A stretch of 21,289 nt of DNA from an uncultured Oscillospiraceae bacterium (GCA_934527255.1 CAKTAM010000023.1:1-21289), one strand, 5' to 3'; numbered from the stretch's first letter, positions 8,215 through 15,584 are shown. Numbers and translations are program-made. Notes: a model not told the origin generated them from the letters alone.

Positions 8215-8756
8215 AAAAGCTGGATCCGGTCGTCCGGAAGGAAACGCTGCACATTCTCTGCGGCACGGCCATCGGTACGGTGGCGCTGCAGCTGATATAT
8301 GTACTGCTGGGGCAATGGAATGTGACCGTACTGGCCGGTGGGCTGCTGGGCGGCTGTTGGGCGGTGCTCAACTTTCTGCTGATGGGCATTACCGTACAGC
8401 ACAGCGTCGGCGGCACGCAGGCCGAAGCCCACAGCCGCATCAAAACAAGCTATTCGCTGCGCACGCTGGCCATGCTGGCCATCATCATCGCAGCGTTTGT
8501 GCTGCCGTGGTTCCACTGGGTGCCGGTGGTGGCGGCCATGTTCTACCCGCGGCTGACCATTGCCGTGATGTCCCTTTTCCGCAAGGAGTACGGCGCGCCG
8601 GTGAAAAACCCGCGCCCCGTCGAGCCAGAGCCGGAGGAGGACGCCGACGAGCTGGAGCAGCTGTTGGATAAGGTATACGGCGGCAAGGTGGATTACACCG
8701 CCGCCGCGCAGACGGCCGAAAAGCAGCCGTCTGTCGCACCGCAACGAAAGGAGTGA
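8211..8756 (+). CDS. atpI: AtpI-like ATP synthase assembly protein
   Basis: This 181-aa protein starts at ATG 8211, with AGGAGGAG a few bases upstream inside the end of atpZ. Four hydrophobic segments are visible (about 13-34, 40-58, 82-99 and 101-118), ending in the FYPRLTIAVMSLF segment typical of AtpI (ATP synthase protein I). AtpI acts as a chaperone for c-ring assembly and is not part of the finished enzyme. The C-terminal 60 residues are an acidic Pro/Glu-rich tail that is longer than in textbook AtpI and probably cytoplasmic. It lies only 10 bp before atpB and is coupled to atpZ. The assignment rests on topology and context more than on strong motifs. Confidence 0.75.
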   Translation: MKKLDPVVRKETLHILCGTAIGTVALQLIYVLLGQWNVTVLAGGLLGGCWAVLNFLLMGITVQHSVGGTQAEAHSRIKTSYSLRTLAMLAIIIAAFVLPWFHWVPVVAAMFYPRLTIAVMSLFRKEYGAPVKNPRPVEPEPEEDADELEQLLDKVYGGKVDYTAAAQTAEKQPSVAPQRKE

Positions 8757-8766
8757 TGCTGCGCTT

Positions 8767-9570
8767 ATGGATATCAGTGTTACCGGTGCGCGCATCTGGT
8801 TTACCATTCCCATCTGCGGAGGGATCACCATCACCTCCACACAGGTCAATTCTCTGCTGGTCATTCTGGCGTTGACGCTGGTGTCCGCCTGGCTGACCCA
8901 TGACCTCAAGGTACACCCCACCACCAAGCGGCAGCTGGTGGCGGAATACCTGGTCGAAGCAGTGTACAAGCTGGTGCGCAGCAATATGGGCGAGGCCTTT
9001 CTGGGCTTTGCCCCCTTCATCGGGGCGCTCATCAGCATGTCGGCGCTTTCCAGCCTCATCAGCCTGCTGGGGCTGTATTCCCCCACGGCCGATCTCAACA
9101 CCGAGCTTGGCTGGGCGCTGATGGTGTTTGTGCTGATCACTTATTACAAAATGCGCGGCGGCGTCGGCCGGTATGCCAAGGGCTTTCTGGAGCCCATCCC
9201 CGTACTGCTGCCGTTCAACATCCTCAGCGAGCTGGCGACCCCCATCTCCATGGCGTTCCGTCATTTCGGCAACATCGCCTCCGGCGGGGTCATCTCGTCG
9301 CTGGTGTATGCGGCGCTGGCGGTGCTCAGCCATGCGGTGTTCGGCTGGCTGCCGGGTCTGCTGGGCGAGATCCCCTATTTCCAGGCGGGTCTTCCCGCGG
9401 TGCTGTCCATCTATTTTGATGTGTTCAGCGGCTGCCTGCAGGCGTTCATCTTCTGCATGCTGACCATGATCTACATCTCCATGGCGGCAGAGGACACCGC
9501 CGAGGCCGCCGAGGCCAAAAAGCGCAGGCGCGCTGAACGACGCGCGCGGGGCAAAACGCAGCAGGCGTAA
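8767..9570 (+). CDS. atpB: F-type ATP synthase F0 subunit a
   Basis: This 267-aa membrane protein is the stator half-channel subunit that passes ions to the c-ring. The essential arginine is R165 in SMAFRHFGNIASGG, the counterpart of E. coli aR210 in the conserved 'S...R.FGN' helix. Upstream conserved pieces include the amphipathic helix with EYLVEAVYKLVRSNMG and the FAPFIGALISM helix. Five to six hydrophobic segments are present. The basic C-terminal tail (KKRRRAERRARGK) is cytoplasmic. GAAAGGAG at 8746-8753 precedes the ATG by 13 nt. The N-terminus is short, as in many Firmicutes. It is followed by an 86-bp spacer before atpE. Confidence 0.97.
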   Translation: MDISVTGARIWFTIPICGGITITSTQVNSLLVILALTLVSAWLTHDLKVHPTTKRQLVAEYLVEAVYKLVRSNMGEAFLGFAPFIGALISMSALSSLISLLGLYSPTADLNTELGWALMVFVLITYYKMRGGVGRYAKGFLEPIPVLLPFNILSELATPISMAFRHFGNIASGGVISSLVYAALAVLSHAVFGWLPGLLGEIPYFQAGLPAVLSIYFDVFSGCLQAFIFCMLTMIYISMAAEDTAEAAEAKKRRRAERRARGKTQQA

Positions 9571-9598
9571 GGCCGGGCGTTTCTTTCAAGACAGATCT

Positions 9599-9615
9599 TC
9601 TTTCGTTAGGAAAGA
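9599..9615 (+). other. Intercistronic hairpin and atpE translation-initiation region
   Basis: TCTTTC (9599-9604) pairs with GAAAGA (9610-9615) around a 5-nt loop, inside an unusually AT-rich 86-bp gap. It is followed by an unstructured A-rich stretch and a strong ACGGAGG (9642-9648) 8 nt before the atpE ATG. This resembles the translational enhancer known upstream of E. coli atpE, which raises c-subunit output. Confidence 0.5.
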
Positions 9616-9656
9616 GCTGATAAAAACAGAATGGAAGGTTTACGGAGGTATTCGTT

Positions 9657-9917
9657 ATGGAAAGAGCACTTGTTCTGATGGGCTGCGCCATCGGCGCCGG
9701 TCTGGCGCTGATCGCCGGTATCGGCCCCGGTATTGGCGAGGGCTATGCCGTCGGTAAGGCCTGCGAGGCGATCGGTCGTCAGCCGGAATGCCGCTCCAGC
9801 GTTACCACGACCATGCTGATGGGCTGCGCCGTTGCTGAAACGACCGGTATCTATGGCTTTGTCGTCGGTCTGCTGCTGATGTTTGTGTGCCCCAATATGT
9901 TCCTGGGCAAGCTGTAA
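9657..9917 (+). CDS. atpE: F-type ATP synthase F0 subunit c with Na+-type two-carboxylate motif
   Basis: This 86-aa hairpin protein of two membrane helices is the unit of the rotating c-ring. The polar loop carries the invariant ARQP-type turn, here GRQPE (40-44). The ion-binding carboxylate is E61 in AVAETTGIY. Relative to the Na+-binding c subunit of Ilyobacter tartaricus (Q32, V63, E65, S66, Y70), this protein has E28, V59, E61, T62 and Y66. A glutamate at the Q32 position together with the main glutamate is the two-carboxylate arrangement reported for the Na+-driven Fusobacterium nucleatum c-ring. Na+ coupling is therefore likely but not proven. The start is fixed by ACGGAGG 8 nt upstream. 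Confidence 0.97.
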   Translation: MERALVLMGCAIGAGLALIAGIGPGIGEGYAVGKACEAIGRQPECRSSVTTTMLMGCAVAETTGIYGFVVGLLLMFVCPNMFLGKL

Positions 9918-9920
9918 GCA

Positions 9921-9956
9921 GCCGCCGCAGCGCCGCCGAAAAACGGCCGCCGCGGC
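9921..9956 (+). other. GC-rich hairpin in atpE-atpF spacer
   Basis: This imperfect stem starts 4 bp after the atpE stop. An inner GCCG/CGGC stem closes an AAAAA loop (9935-9947) and an outer GCCGC/GCGGC stem joins 9921-9925 to 9952-9956. The A-rich sequence that follows leads into the atpF ribosome site. There is no U-tract, so it should not terminate transcription. Confidence 0.45.
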
Positions 9957-9981
9957 AAAAATAAGGAGATAGGCGAAAACT

Positions 9982-10488
9982 ATGGCAGAGTATTTGGAGT
10001 TTATATCCATCGACCCCTGGCATCTCCTGTTCACATGGATCAACCTGCTGCTGCTGGTGCTGCTGCTGAAAAAATTCCTTTTCAAGCCGGTGAATGACGT
10101 TCTGGCCAAGCGCAAGGCAGAGGTGGACGGCATCTATGCCGATGCAGAGGGCGCGCGCACGGCTGCCGAGGCCGACAAGGCGCTGTACGCCGAAAAGCTG
10201 GGCACGGCCCAGCAGGAGGCGGACGCCCTGATGAAGGATGCCGCCGCACGGGCGGCGCACCGCTCGGAGGAGCTGCTGGCGGAAACGCAGCGTCAGGTGG
10301 GCCGCATGAAGGAAAAGGCGGAGGCCGACATTGCGCAGGAGCGCCTGAAGGCGAAGAACGAGATCAAGAACGATGTTTCCGAAATGGTGCTGGAGGTTGC
10401 CGGAAAGGTGATCGGCCGCGAGCTGAACGAAAAGGATCAGAGCGAGCTGATCGACCGCTTCATTGACGAGGTGGAGCTTCCGCAGTGA
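9982..10488 (+). CDS. atpF: F-type ATP synthase F0 subunit b
   Basis: This 168-aa protein is the peripheral stalk that holds F1 to F0. One N-terminal membrane helix (about 13-33, LLFTWINLLLLVLLLKKFLF) is followed by the conserved F(K/R)P boundary and a long charged Ala/Glu/Lys coiled coil (about 40-140). The C-terminal VAGKVIGRELNEKDQSELIDRFI segment is the typical delta-binding end. The length is normal for bacterial b subunits. There is a single b gene with no b' paralogue, as expected for Firmicutes. ATAAGGAGAT lies about 9 nt before ATG 9982. Confidence 0.97.
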   Translation: MAEYLEFISIDPWHLLFTWINLLLLVLLLKKFLFKPVNDVLAKRKAEVDGIYADAEGARTAAEADKALYAEKLGTAQQEADALMKDAAARAAHRSEELLAETQRQVGRMKEKAEADIAQERLKAKNEIKNDVSEMVLEVAGKVIGRELNEKDQSELIDRFIDEVELPQ

Positions 10489-10496
10489 CCCGCGCC

Positions 10497-10526
10497 CCGC
10501 GCCCGGCGGTTGGACGGCGGGCGCGG
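10497..10526 (+). other. Strong hairpin in atpF-atpH spacer
   Basis: CCGCGCCCG (10497-10505) pairs perfectly with CGGGCGCGG (10518-10526) around a 12-nt loop. It starts 8 bp after the atpF stop and ends about 12 nt before the AGGAAGGA ribosome site of atpH. No U-tract follows, so it is not a terminator. Confidence 0.6.
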
Positions 10527-10553
10527 CAGAACAAGCAGGAAGGAATGATGCAC

Positions 10554-11093
10554 ATGACACAGGCCGCCCGCGAATACGGCACGGCTTTGTATGAGCTGTG
10601 CGCCGCCGAAGGGCTGGAAACACAGGTGCTGGAGCAGCTGCAGGCACTGAAAACGCTGCTGACGCAGTACCCGGCATGGTATAAGGTGCTGGCCTGCCCG
10701 ACCATTCCCGCGCAGGAGCGCGACGAGGCGGCCGAACAGGCGCTGCGCGGCCGGGTGCACCCCTATGTGCTGAACTTTGTGCGGCTGCTGATCGACCACG
10801 GCCGCGCAGAGGAGCTGGAGGGCTGCGCAGAGGTCTACGGTGTGCTGTATGACGAAGCGCACGGCATTCTGCCGGTGTGCGCCGTCACGGCCGTACCGCT
10901 GACGCCTGCGCAGAGCGACCGCCTGACCCGGCGGCTGCAGGACGCTTCCGGCAAGACGATCCGCCTGAAAAACCGCGTGGATCCCGCCTGCATGGGCGGC
11001 GTCCGGCTGGAGCTGGCGGGCCGCAGCATTGACGGCAGCGTGCGCGCGCAGCTGGAAAGCCTGCGTCGGCAGCTGATGGCCGATCTGGCCTGA
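10554..11093 (+). CDS. atpH: F-type ATP synthase F1 subunit delta
   Basis: This 179-aa protein links the b stalk to the top of the alpha-beta hexamer (OSCP homologue). The N-terminal helical domain (AAREYGTALYELCAAEGL...) and the C-terminal VTAVPLTPAQSDRLTRRL...VDPACMGGVRLELAGRSIDGSV region are family hallmarks, and the length is standard. ATG 10554 is preferred because AAGGA at 10540-10544 is 9 nt away. ATGs at 10545 and 10548 sit on top of the ribosome site, and the in-frame GTG at 10485, overlapping atpF, would translate through the spacer hairpin. The only difference among the nearby starts is three residues. Confidence 0.93.
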   Translation: MTQAAREYGTALYELCAAEGLETQVLEQLQALKTLLTQYPAWYKVLACPTIPAQERDEAAEQALRGRVHPYVLNFVRLLIDHGRAEELEGCAEVYGVLYDEAHGILPVCAVTAVPLTPAQSDRLTRRLQDASGKTIRLKNRVDPACMGGVRLELAGRSIDGSVRAQLESLRRQLMADLA

Positions 11094-11098
11094 TTTTT

Positions 11099-11165
11099 GG
11101 CAAAACAAGGCGCTTTTGCCCCAAAAGGGCAAAGGCTGCCGTGATGGGCAGCCCGCGTTGGGCTG
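11099..11165 (+). other. Two hairpins with an alternative pairing in atpH-atpA spacer
   Basis: Hairpin 1 pairs 11112-11121 with 11127-11136 (10 bp, one G.T, loop CAAAA). Hairpin 2 pairs CAGCCC (11149-11154) with GGGCTG (11160-11165). A competing stem pairs GGCAAAA (11099-11105) with TTTTGCC (11114-11120) and cannot form together with hairpin 1. There is no U-tract after either. They occupy most of the 93-bp gap before atpA. Confidence 0.5.
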
Positions 11166-11186
11166 TTATGGAAAGTTGGTGAGACG

Positions 11187-12698
11187 ATGCAACTGCGTCC
11201 TGAAGAGATCAGCAGTATCATCAAAGCGCAAATCAAGCAATACGAAAGCCATATCGAACAAAGCGAGACCGGCACGGTGCTTCTGGTGGGCGACGGTATC
11301 GCCCGGGCCAACGGCCTGGAAAACTGCATGGCCAACGAACTGGTCGAGTTTCCCAACGGCGAATACGGCATGGCGCTCAACCTGGAGGAAAACACCGTTT
11401 CGCTGGTGCTGCTTGGCAGCGACGTCGGCATTAAGGAGGGCGACACCGTTCGCCGTACCGGCCGCGTGGTCAGCGTACCGGCAGGCGAGGCGCTCATCGG
11501 CCGCGTGGTCGACCCTCTGGGTCAGCCGCTGGACGGCAAGGGCCCCATCGCCGCGGCCGAAATGCGCCCCATCGAGCGCAAGGCGGCCGGCATCATCCAG
11601 CGCAAAAGCGTCAGCGTTCCGCTGGAGACCGGCATCAAGGCTATTGACAGCATGATCCCTATCGGCCGCGGCCAGCGCGAGCTGATCGTCGGCGACCGCC
11701 AGACGGGCAAGACCGTCATCGCTACGGATACCATCATCAACCAGCGCGGCAAGGGCGTCATCTGCATTTATGTGGCCATCGGACAGAAAAACTCAACGGT
11801 GGCCCAGCTGGTGGAAACGCTGCAGGCCAACCACGCCATGGAGTATACCATCGTGGTCTCGGCCCCGGCCAGCGACGCCGCCCCGCTGCAGTATATTGCG
11901 CCGTATGCGGGCTGCGCCATGGGCGAATATTTTATGGATCAGGGCAAGGATGTGCTGATTGTTTATGACGACCTTTCCAAGCACGCCGTCGCTTACCGCG
12001 CCCTGTCGCTGCTGATCCGGCGTCCGCCGGGCCGTGAGGCATACCCCGGCGACGTTTTCTACCTGCACAGCCGTCTGCTGGAGCGCGCAGCGCGCCTTGC
12101 GCCGGAATACGGCGGCGGCAGTCTGACGGCGCTGCCGATCATCGAAACGCAGGCGGGCGACGTGTCGGCCTACATTCCGACCAACGTCATCTCCATTACG
12201 GACGGGCAGATCTTCCTGGAGACCGAGCTGTTCCACGCAGGCGTCATGCCGGCGGTCAACCCGGGCATTTCCGTCTCGCGCGTGGGCGGTGCGGCCCAGA
12301 CCAAGGCCATGAAGAAGGTGGCGGGCAGCCTGAAGCTGCTGTACAGCCAGTACCGCGAGCTGCAGAGCTTTGCACAGTTCGGCAGCGATCTGGACGCCGA
12401 CACCAAGGCGCGTCTGGCGCAGGGCGAGCGCGTGGTGGAGATCCTCAAGCAGCACCGCAACGCCCCCGTGCCCATGGCCAAGCAGGTGGCGATCATTTAC
12501 GCCGTGGTCAACAATTATCTGAAGGATGTGCCCCTCGAGCGCGTGAAGGAGTACGAGGAGGCGCTGTACGCGGCGCTGGATACGACCTACAGCGACCTGA
12601 CGGATACCATTGCCGCCAGCGGACAGCTGACAAAGGAGACCAACGACCGGCTGGATGAGGCGCTGCGTGCCTTTACGCAGCAGTTTCTTGGGCAGTGA
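11187..12698 (+). CDS. atpA: F-type ATP synthase F1 subunit alpha
   Basis: This 503-aa protein forms the non-catalytic nucleotide sites of the F1 hexamer. It begins MQLRPEEISSIIKAQIKQYE, the usual alpha start. The N-terminal beta barrel (GTVLLVGDGIARANGLENC...) is followed by the P-loop GDRQTGKT with K175 and T176. The arginine finger that reaches into the beta catalytic site is R365 in SVSRVGGAAQ, and a C-terminal helical bundle ends the chain. Length and all key residues are normal. The ribosome site before ATG 11187 is weak (GGAAAG or GGTGAG), which contrasts with the strong sites of its neighbours. Confidence 0.98.
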   Translation: MQLRPEEISSIIKAQIKQYESHIEQSETGTVLLVGDGIARANGLENCMANELVEFPNGEYGMALNLEENTVSLVLLGSDVGIKEGDTVRRTGRVVSVPAGEALIGRVVDPLGQPLDGKGPIAAAEMRPIERKAAGIIQRKSVSVPLETGIKAIDSMIPIGRGQRELIVGDRQTGKTVIATDTIINQRGKGVICIYVAIGQKNSTVAQLVETLQANHAMEYTIVVSAPASDAAPLQYIAPYAGCAMGEYFMDQGKDVLIVYDDLSKHAVAYRALSLLIRRPPGREAYPGDVFYLHSRLLERAARLAPEYGGGSLTALPIIETQAGDVSAYIPTNVISITDGQIFLETELFHAGVMPAVNPGISVSRVGGAAQTKAMKKVAGSLKLLYSQYRELQSFAQFGSDLDADTKARLAQGERVVEILKQHRNAPVPMAKQVAIIYAVVNNYLKDVPLERVKEYEEALYAALDTTYSDLTDTIAASGQLTKETNDRLDEALRAFTQQFLGQ

Positions 12699-12702
12699 GC
12701 GG

Positions 12703-12721
12703 GGCAGGCGCCCTGCCTGCC
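12703..12721 (+). other. Hairpin in atpA-atpG spacer
   Basis: GGCAGGC (12703-12709) pairs with GCCTGCC (12715-12721) around a 5-nt loop, 4 bp after the atpA stop. It is followed by the atpG ribosome site AAAGGAAGTGAGG, with no U-tract. Confidence 0.5.
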
Positions 12722-12747
12722 GCCGTGACGAAAGGAAGTGAGGCAGC

Positions 12748-13605
12748 ATGGCGGGATCCTCGATGAAGGATATCAAATCGCGTATCCGCAGCGTCGAAAG
12801 CACACGCCAGATCACCAAGGCCATGGAGATGGTGGCATCCTCCAAGCTGCGCCGTGCCAAGGAGCGCGCCGAGCGCAGCCGCCCCTACTTTGATGTGCTG
12901 CATGCCGCGCTGGCCGATATTGCCGAGGGCACGGAGAATTTTTCCTCGCCGTTTGTACAGCAGCGCACCCCGGTGCGCCGCAGCTGCTTTGTGGTGATCG
13001 CCGGTGACCGCGGTCTGGCCGGCGGCTACAACAGCAACGTGTTCAAAATGGCAGCGGAGGCCATGCAGGGCAAAAGCTGCTGCGTGGTGCCCATCGGCCG
13101 CCGCTCGGCCGAATATTTCGCCCGCCGCAGGGCGGATATTTACACACAGGAATATGCCCGTATCGAGGAGCTGACCGTCGGCGCCTGCAGCGAGCTGGGA
13201 GACCTGCTTGCGCGCGCCTATCTGGCCGGTGAATTTGACGAGCTGTATGTGGTTTATACCAATTTTGTTTCCATGCTCAGCCAGCAGCCCGCCGTGCTGC
13301 GGCTGCTGCCGCTGAACGCGCCGCCCGCGGCGGCCGACGGGCAGGCACAGCACCATACGGTGTTGTATGAGCCCGGCCCTGAAGCGGTGTACAATGCCAT
13401 TGTGCCGGATTATCTGGCGGGCATTGTCTGGTGTGCTGTCTGCGAAAGCTTTGCCAGCGAGCTGGGCGCACGCCGTACGGCGATGGATTCGGCCAGCAAA
13501 AACGCCGACGCCATGATAAGCGATCTGAGCCTGCATTACAACCGGGCCCGGCAGGCGGCCATCACGCAGGAGATCACCGAGATCGTCGCCGGTGCAGGCG
13601 GCTAA
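12748..13605 (+). CDS. atpG: F-type ATP synthase F1 subunit gamma
   Basis: This 285-aa central rotor shaft has the conserved N-terminal helix MKDIKSRIRSVESTRQITKA followed by MEMVASSKLRRA, and the matching C-terminal helix MDSASKNADAMISDLSLHYN. The two helices form the coiled coil that turns inside the alpha-beta hexamer. The central Rossmann-like part holds GDRGLAGGYNSN. The C-terminus ends ITQEITEIVAGAGG, slightly shorter than the usual ...EI(V/I)(G/S)GA.AL. AAAGGAAGTGAGG lies just before ATG 12748; a second in-frame ATG (residue 6) is less well placed. Confidence 0.97.
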   Translation: MAGSSMKDIKSRIRSVESTRQITKAMEMVASSKLRRAKERAERSRPYFDVLHAALADIAEGTENFSSPFVQQRTPVRRSCFVVIAGDRGLAGGYNSNVFKMAAEAMQGKSCCVVPIGRRSAEYFARRRADIYTQEYARIEELTVGACSELGDLLARAYLAGEFDELYVVYTNFVSMLSQQPAVLRLLPLNAPPAAADGQAQHHTVLYEPGPEAVYNAIVPDYLAGIVWCAVCESFASELGARRTAMDSASKNADAMISDLSLHYNRARQAAITQEITEIVAGAGG

Positions 13606-13617
13606 CAAGCAGGCGGC

Positions 13618-13642
13618 GGCCCGGCGCATCAGCCGACGGGCC
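13618..13642 (+). other. Hairpin in atpG-atpD spacer
   Basis: GGCCCG (13618-13623) pairs with CGGGCC (13637-13642), with a partly paired loop. It starts 12 bp after the atpG stop and ends before AGGAGAGGA, the ribosome site of atpD. No U-tract is present. Confidence 0.45.
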
Positions 13643-13670
13643 CCGACAGCCACAGGAGAGGAATGACTGC

Positions 13671-15068
13671 ATGAAAGAACAACATGTGGGCAGAGTGGTA
13701 ACGGTCGTCGGGCCGGTACTGGATATCCGCTTTGAGGCGGAGGAGCTGCCCGAACTGCAAAACGCCGTTGTGGTGGAAAACGGCGGCGAGACCATCACGG
13801 TGGAGGTGGCGCAGCACATTGGCGACAATGTGGCGCGCTGCATCGCCATGAGCGACACCGGCGGCATGGTGCGCGGCGCAAAGGCCGTGGATACCGGCAG
13901 CCCGATCACGGTGCCGGTGGGCGAAGAGTGCCTTGGCCGCATTTTCAACCTTCTGGGCGAGCCGGTGGACGACAAGCCGGCCCCCAAAACGCAGGAGCGC
14001 TGGCCCATTCACCGTCCGGCCCCTACCTATGAGGAACAGAACTCCAGCGCCGAGATCCTCGAGACCGGCATCAAGGTCATCGACCTGATCTGCCCGTACG
14101 CCAAGGGCGGCAAGATCGGCCTGTTCGGCGGCGCGGGCGTGGGCAAGACCGTGCTCATCATGGAGTTTATCAATAACATTGCCAAGCAGCACGGCGGCAT
14201 TTCGGTGTTTACCGGCGTGGGCGAGCGTACCCGCGAGGGCAACGACCTGTACAATGAAATGAAGGAAAGCGGCGTGCTGCAGAAAACCGCGCTGGTCTAC
14301 GGCCAGATGAACGAGCCGCCGGGGGCGCGTATGCGCGTCGGGCTTTCCGGCCTGACCATGGCGGAATATTTCCGCGACAAGCTGGGGCAGGATGTGCTGC
14401 TGTTCATCGACAACATCTTCCGCTTTACCCAGGCGGGCAGCGAGGTCAGCGCGCTGCTGGGCCGTATGCCCAGCGCCGTGGGGTATCAGCCCACGCTGGC
14501 CACCGAGATGGGCGCCCTGCAGGAGCGCATCACCTCCACCCACCGCGGCTCCATCACCTCCATTCAGGCGGTATATGTACCGGCCGATGACCTGACCGAC
14601 CCGGCCCCCGCCACCACGTTTGCGCATCTGGATGCTACCACGGTGCTTTCGCGCGCCATTTCGTCGCAGGGCATTTACCCGGCCGTGGATCCGCTGGATT
14701 CCACCAGCCGCATCCTCAGCCCCGATGTGGTGGGCCAGGAGCATTACGAGATCGCCCGCGAGGTGCAGCGCGTGCTGCAGCGCTATAAAGAGCTGCAGGA
14801 CATCATTGCCATCATGGGCATGGATGAGCTTTCGGAAGAGGATAAGCTGACGGTCAACCGCGCCCGCAAGGTGCAGCGCTTCCTCAGCCAGCCCTTTACC
14901 GTGGCCGAGCAGTACACCGGTATGCAGGGCCGCTATGTGCCGCTGAAGGAAACGCTGCGCGGCTTCAAGGCCATTCTGGACGGCGAGTGCGACGACCTGC
15001 CCGAGTCGGCGTTCCTGTTTGCAGGCACCATTGACGAGGTGCGCGAAAAGGCCGCCGCAGCAAAATAA
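13671..15068 (+). CDS. atpD: F-type ATP synthase F1 subunit beta
   Basis: This 465-aa protein is the catalytic subunit for ATP synthesis and hydrolysis. The P-loop is GGAGVGKT with K159 and T160. The catalytic glutamate is E185 in GVGERTREGNDL, and the DELSEED lever is intact (MDELSEEDKLTV). ATG 13671 is 8 nt after AGGAGAGGA (13654-13662). The frame is open further upstream, but that part overlaps atpG and does not resemble beta. The N-terminal barrel (GRVVTVVGPVLDIRF) begins within a few residues of this start, as in all homologues. The stop is 24 bp before atpC. Confidence 0.99.
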   Translation: MKEQHVGRVVTVVGPVLDIRFEAEELPELQNAVVVENGGETITVEVAQHIGDNVARCIAMSDTGGMVRGAKAVDTGSPITVPVGEECLGRIFNLLGEPVDDKPAPKTQERWPIHRPAPTYEEQNSSAEILETGIKVIDLICPYAKGGKIGLFGGAGVGKTVLIMEFINNIAKQHGGISVFTGVGERTREGNDLYNEMKESGVLQKTALVYGQMNEPPGARMRVGLSGLTMAEYFRDKLGQDVLLFIDNIFRFTQAGSEVSALLGRMPSAVGYQPTLATEMGALQERITSTHRGSITSIQAVYVPADDLTDPAPATTFAHLDATTVLSRAISSQGIYPAVDPLDSTSRILSPDVVGQEHYEIAREVQRVLQRYKELQDIIAIMGMDELSEEDKLTVNRARKVQRFLSQPFTVAEQYTGMQGRYVPLKETLRGFKAILDGECDDLPESAFLFAGTIDEVREKAAAAK

Positions 15069-15092
15069 ACGCCGCACGGAGAAGGAGTAACC

Positions 15093-15512
15093 ATGAATAC
15101 CTTTGCACTGCAGATCGTCACGCCGGACGGCCTGTGCTTTGACGGCGAAGCCTGTCAGGTGCGGCTGCGCACCATTGACGGCGACGTGGCCGTTCTGGCG
15201 GGGCACGTGCCCTATGCGACGGCGATCGGCATGGGCGAATGCCGCCTGCTGCTGCCGGACGGCAGCGACCGCCGGGCTGCCTGCTGCGGCGGGCTGCTGA
15301 ACGTGGGCGACAGCGTTCGCATCATTGCGGCAACGTTTGAATGGGCCGAGCAGATCGATACCGCTCGTGCTGAGGCGGCAAGGCAGCGTGCGCTGCAGCA
15401 GCTGGAGGCCGGTGTGGCGGATGCAGCCCTGCGGGAAAGCCTGCAGGATCATCTGCGCCGTGCCGAGACCCGCCTGCGCGTGGCAGGCGCACAGCCCGCC
15501 GCCCGCAGCTGA
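15093..15512 (+). CDS. atpC: F-type ATP synthase F1 subunit epsilon
   Basis: This 139-aa protein has the N-terminal ten-strand beta sandwich (FALQIVTPDGLCFDGEACQVRLRT split across two strands, then GDVAVLAGHVPYATAI). Two C-terminal helices follow (about 85-135), rich in Ala, Arg and Gln, which in other bacteria can extend into F1 and inhibit hydrolysis. GAGAAGGAGTAACC leads directly into ATG 15093. It is the last structural gene of the operon, with a hairpin and then a full terminator downstream. Whether the C-terminal helices inhibit this enzyme cannot be read from sequence. Confidence 0.96.
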   Translation: MNTFALQIVTPDGLCFDGEACQVRLRTIDGDVAVLAGHVPYATAIGMGECRLLLPDGSDRRAACCGGLLNVGDSVRIIAATFEWAEQIDTARAEAARQRALQQLEAGVADAALRESLQDHLRRAETRLRVAGAQPAARS

Positions 15513-15513
15513 A

Positions 15514-15542
15514 CGCCCTGCCGCCGCGGGCCCTCCCGGGCG
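15514..15542 (+). other. Hairpin immediately after atpC
   Basis: CGCCC (15514-15518) pairs with GGGCG (15538-15542), and an inner GGG/CCC stem (15528-15530 with 15535-15537) closes a CCCT loop. It begins 2 bp after the stop codon and lacks a U-tract. The true terminator is about 45 bp further on. Confidence 0.35.
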
Positions 15543-15584
15543 TGCCGTGTGCTAAAGCGGCAGCGGTGCGCATATAGTACCAGC

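Noticed and set aside
10485..10553. Upstream GTG start for atpH overlapping the atpF stop
   Set aside because: It would add Arg/Pro-rich residues encoded by the spacer hairpin and has no ribosome site; family members begin near ATG 10554.
13431..13670. N-terminal extension of atpD
   Set aside because: It overlaps the end of atpG and contains spacer sequence; AGGAGAGGA and homology place the start at 13671.
13629..15452. Long minus-strand frame opposite atpD and atpC
   Set aside because: It fully overlaps highly conserved ATP synthase genes and has no ribosome site or recognisable domain.
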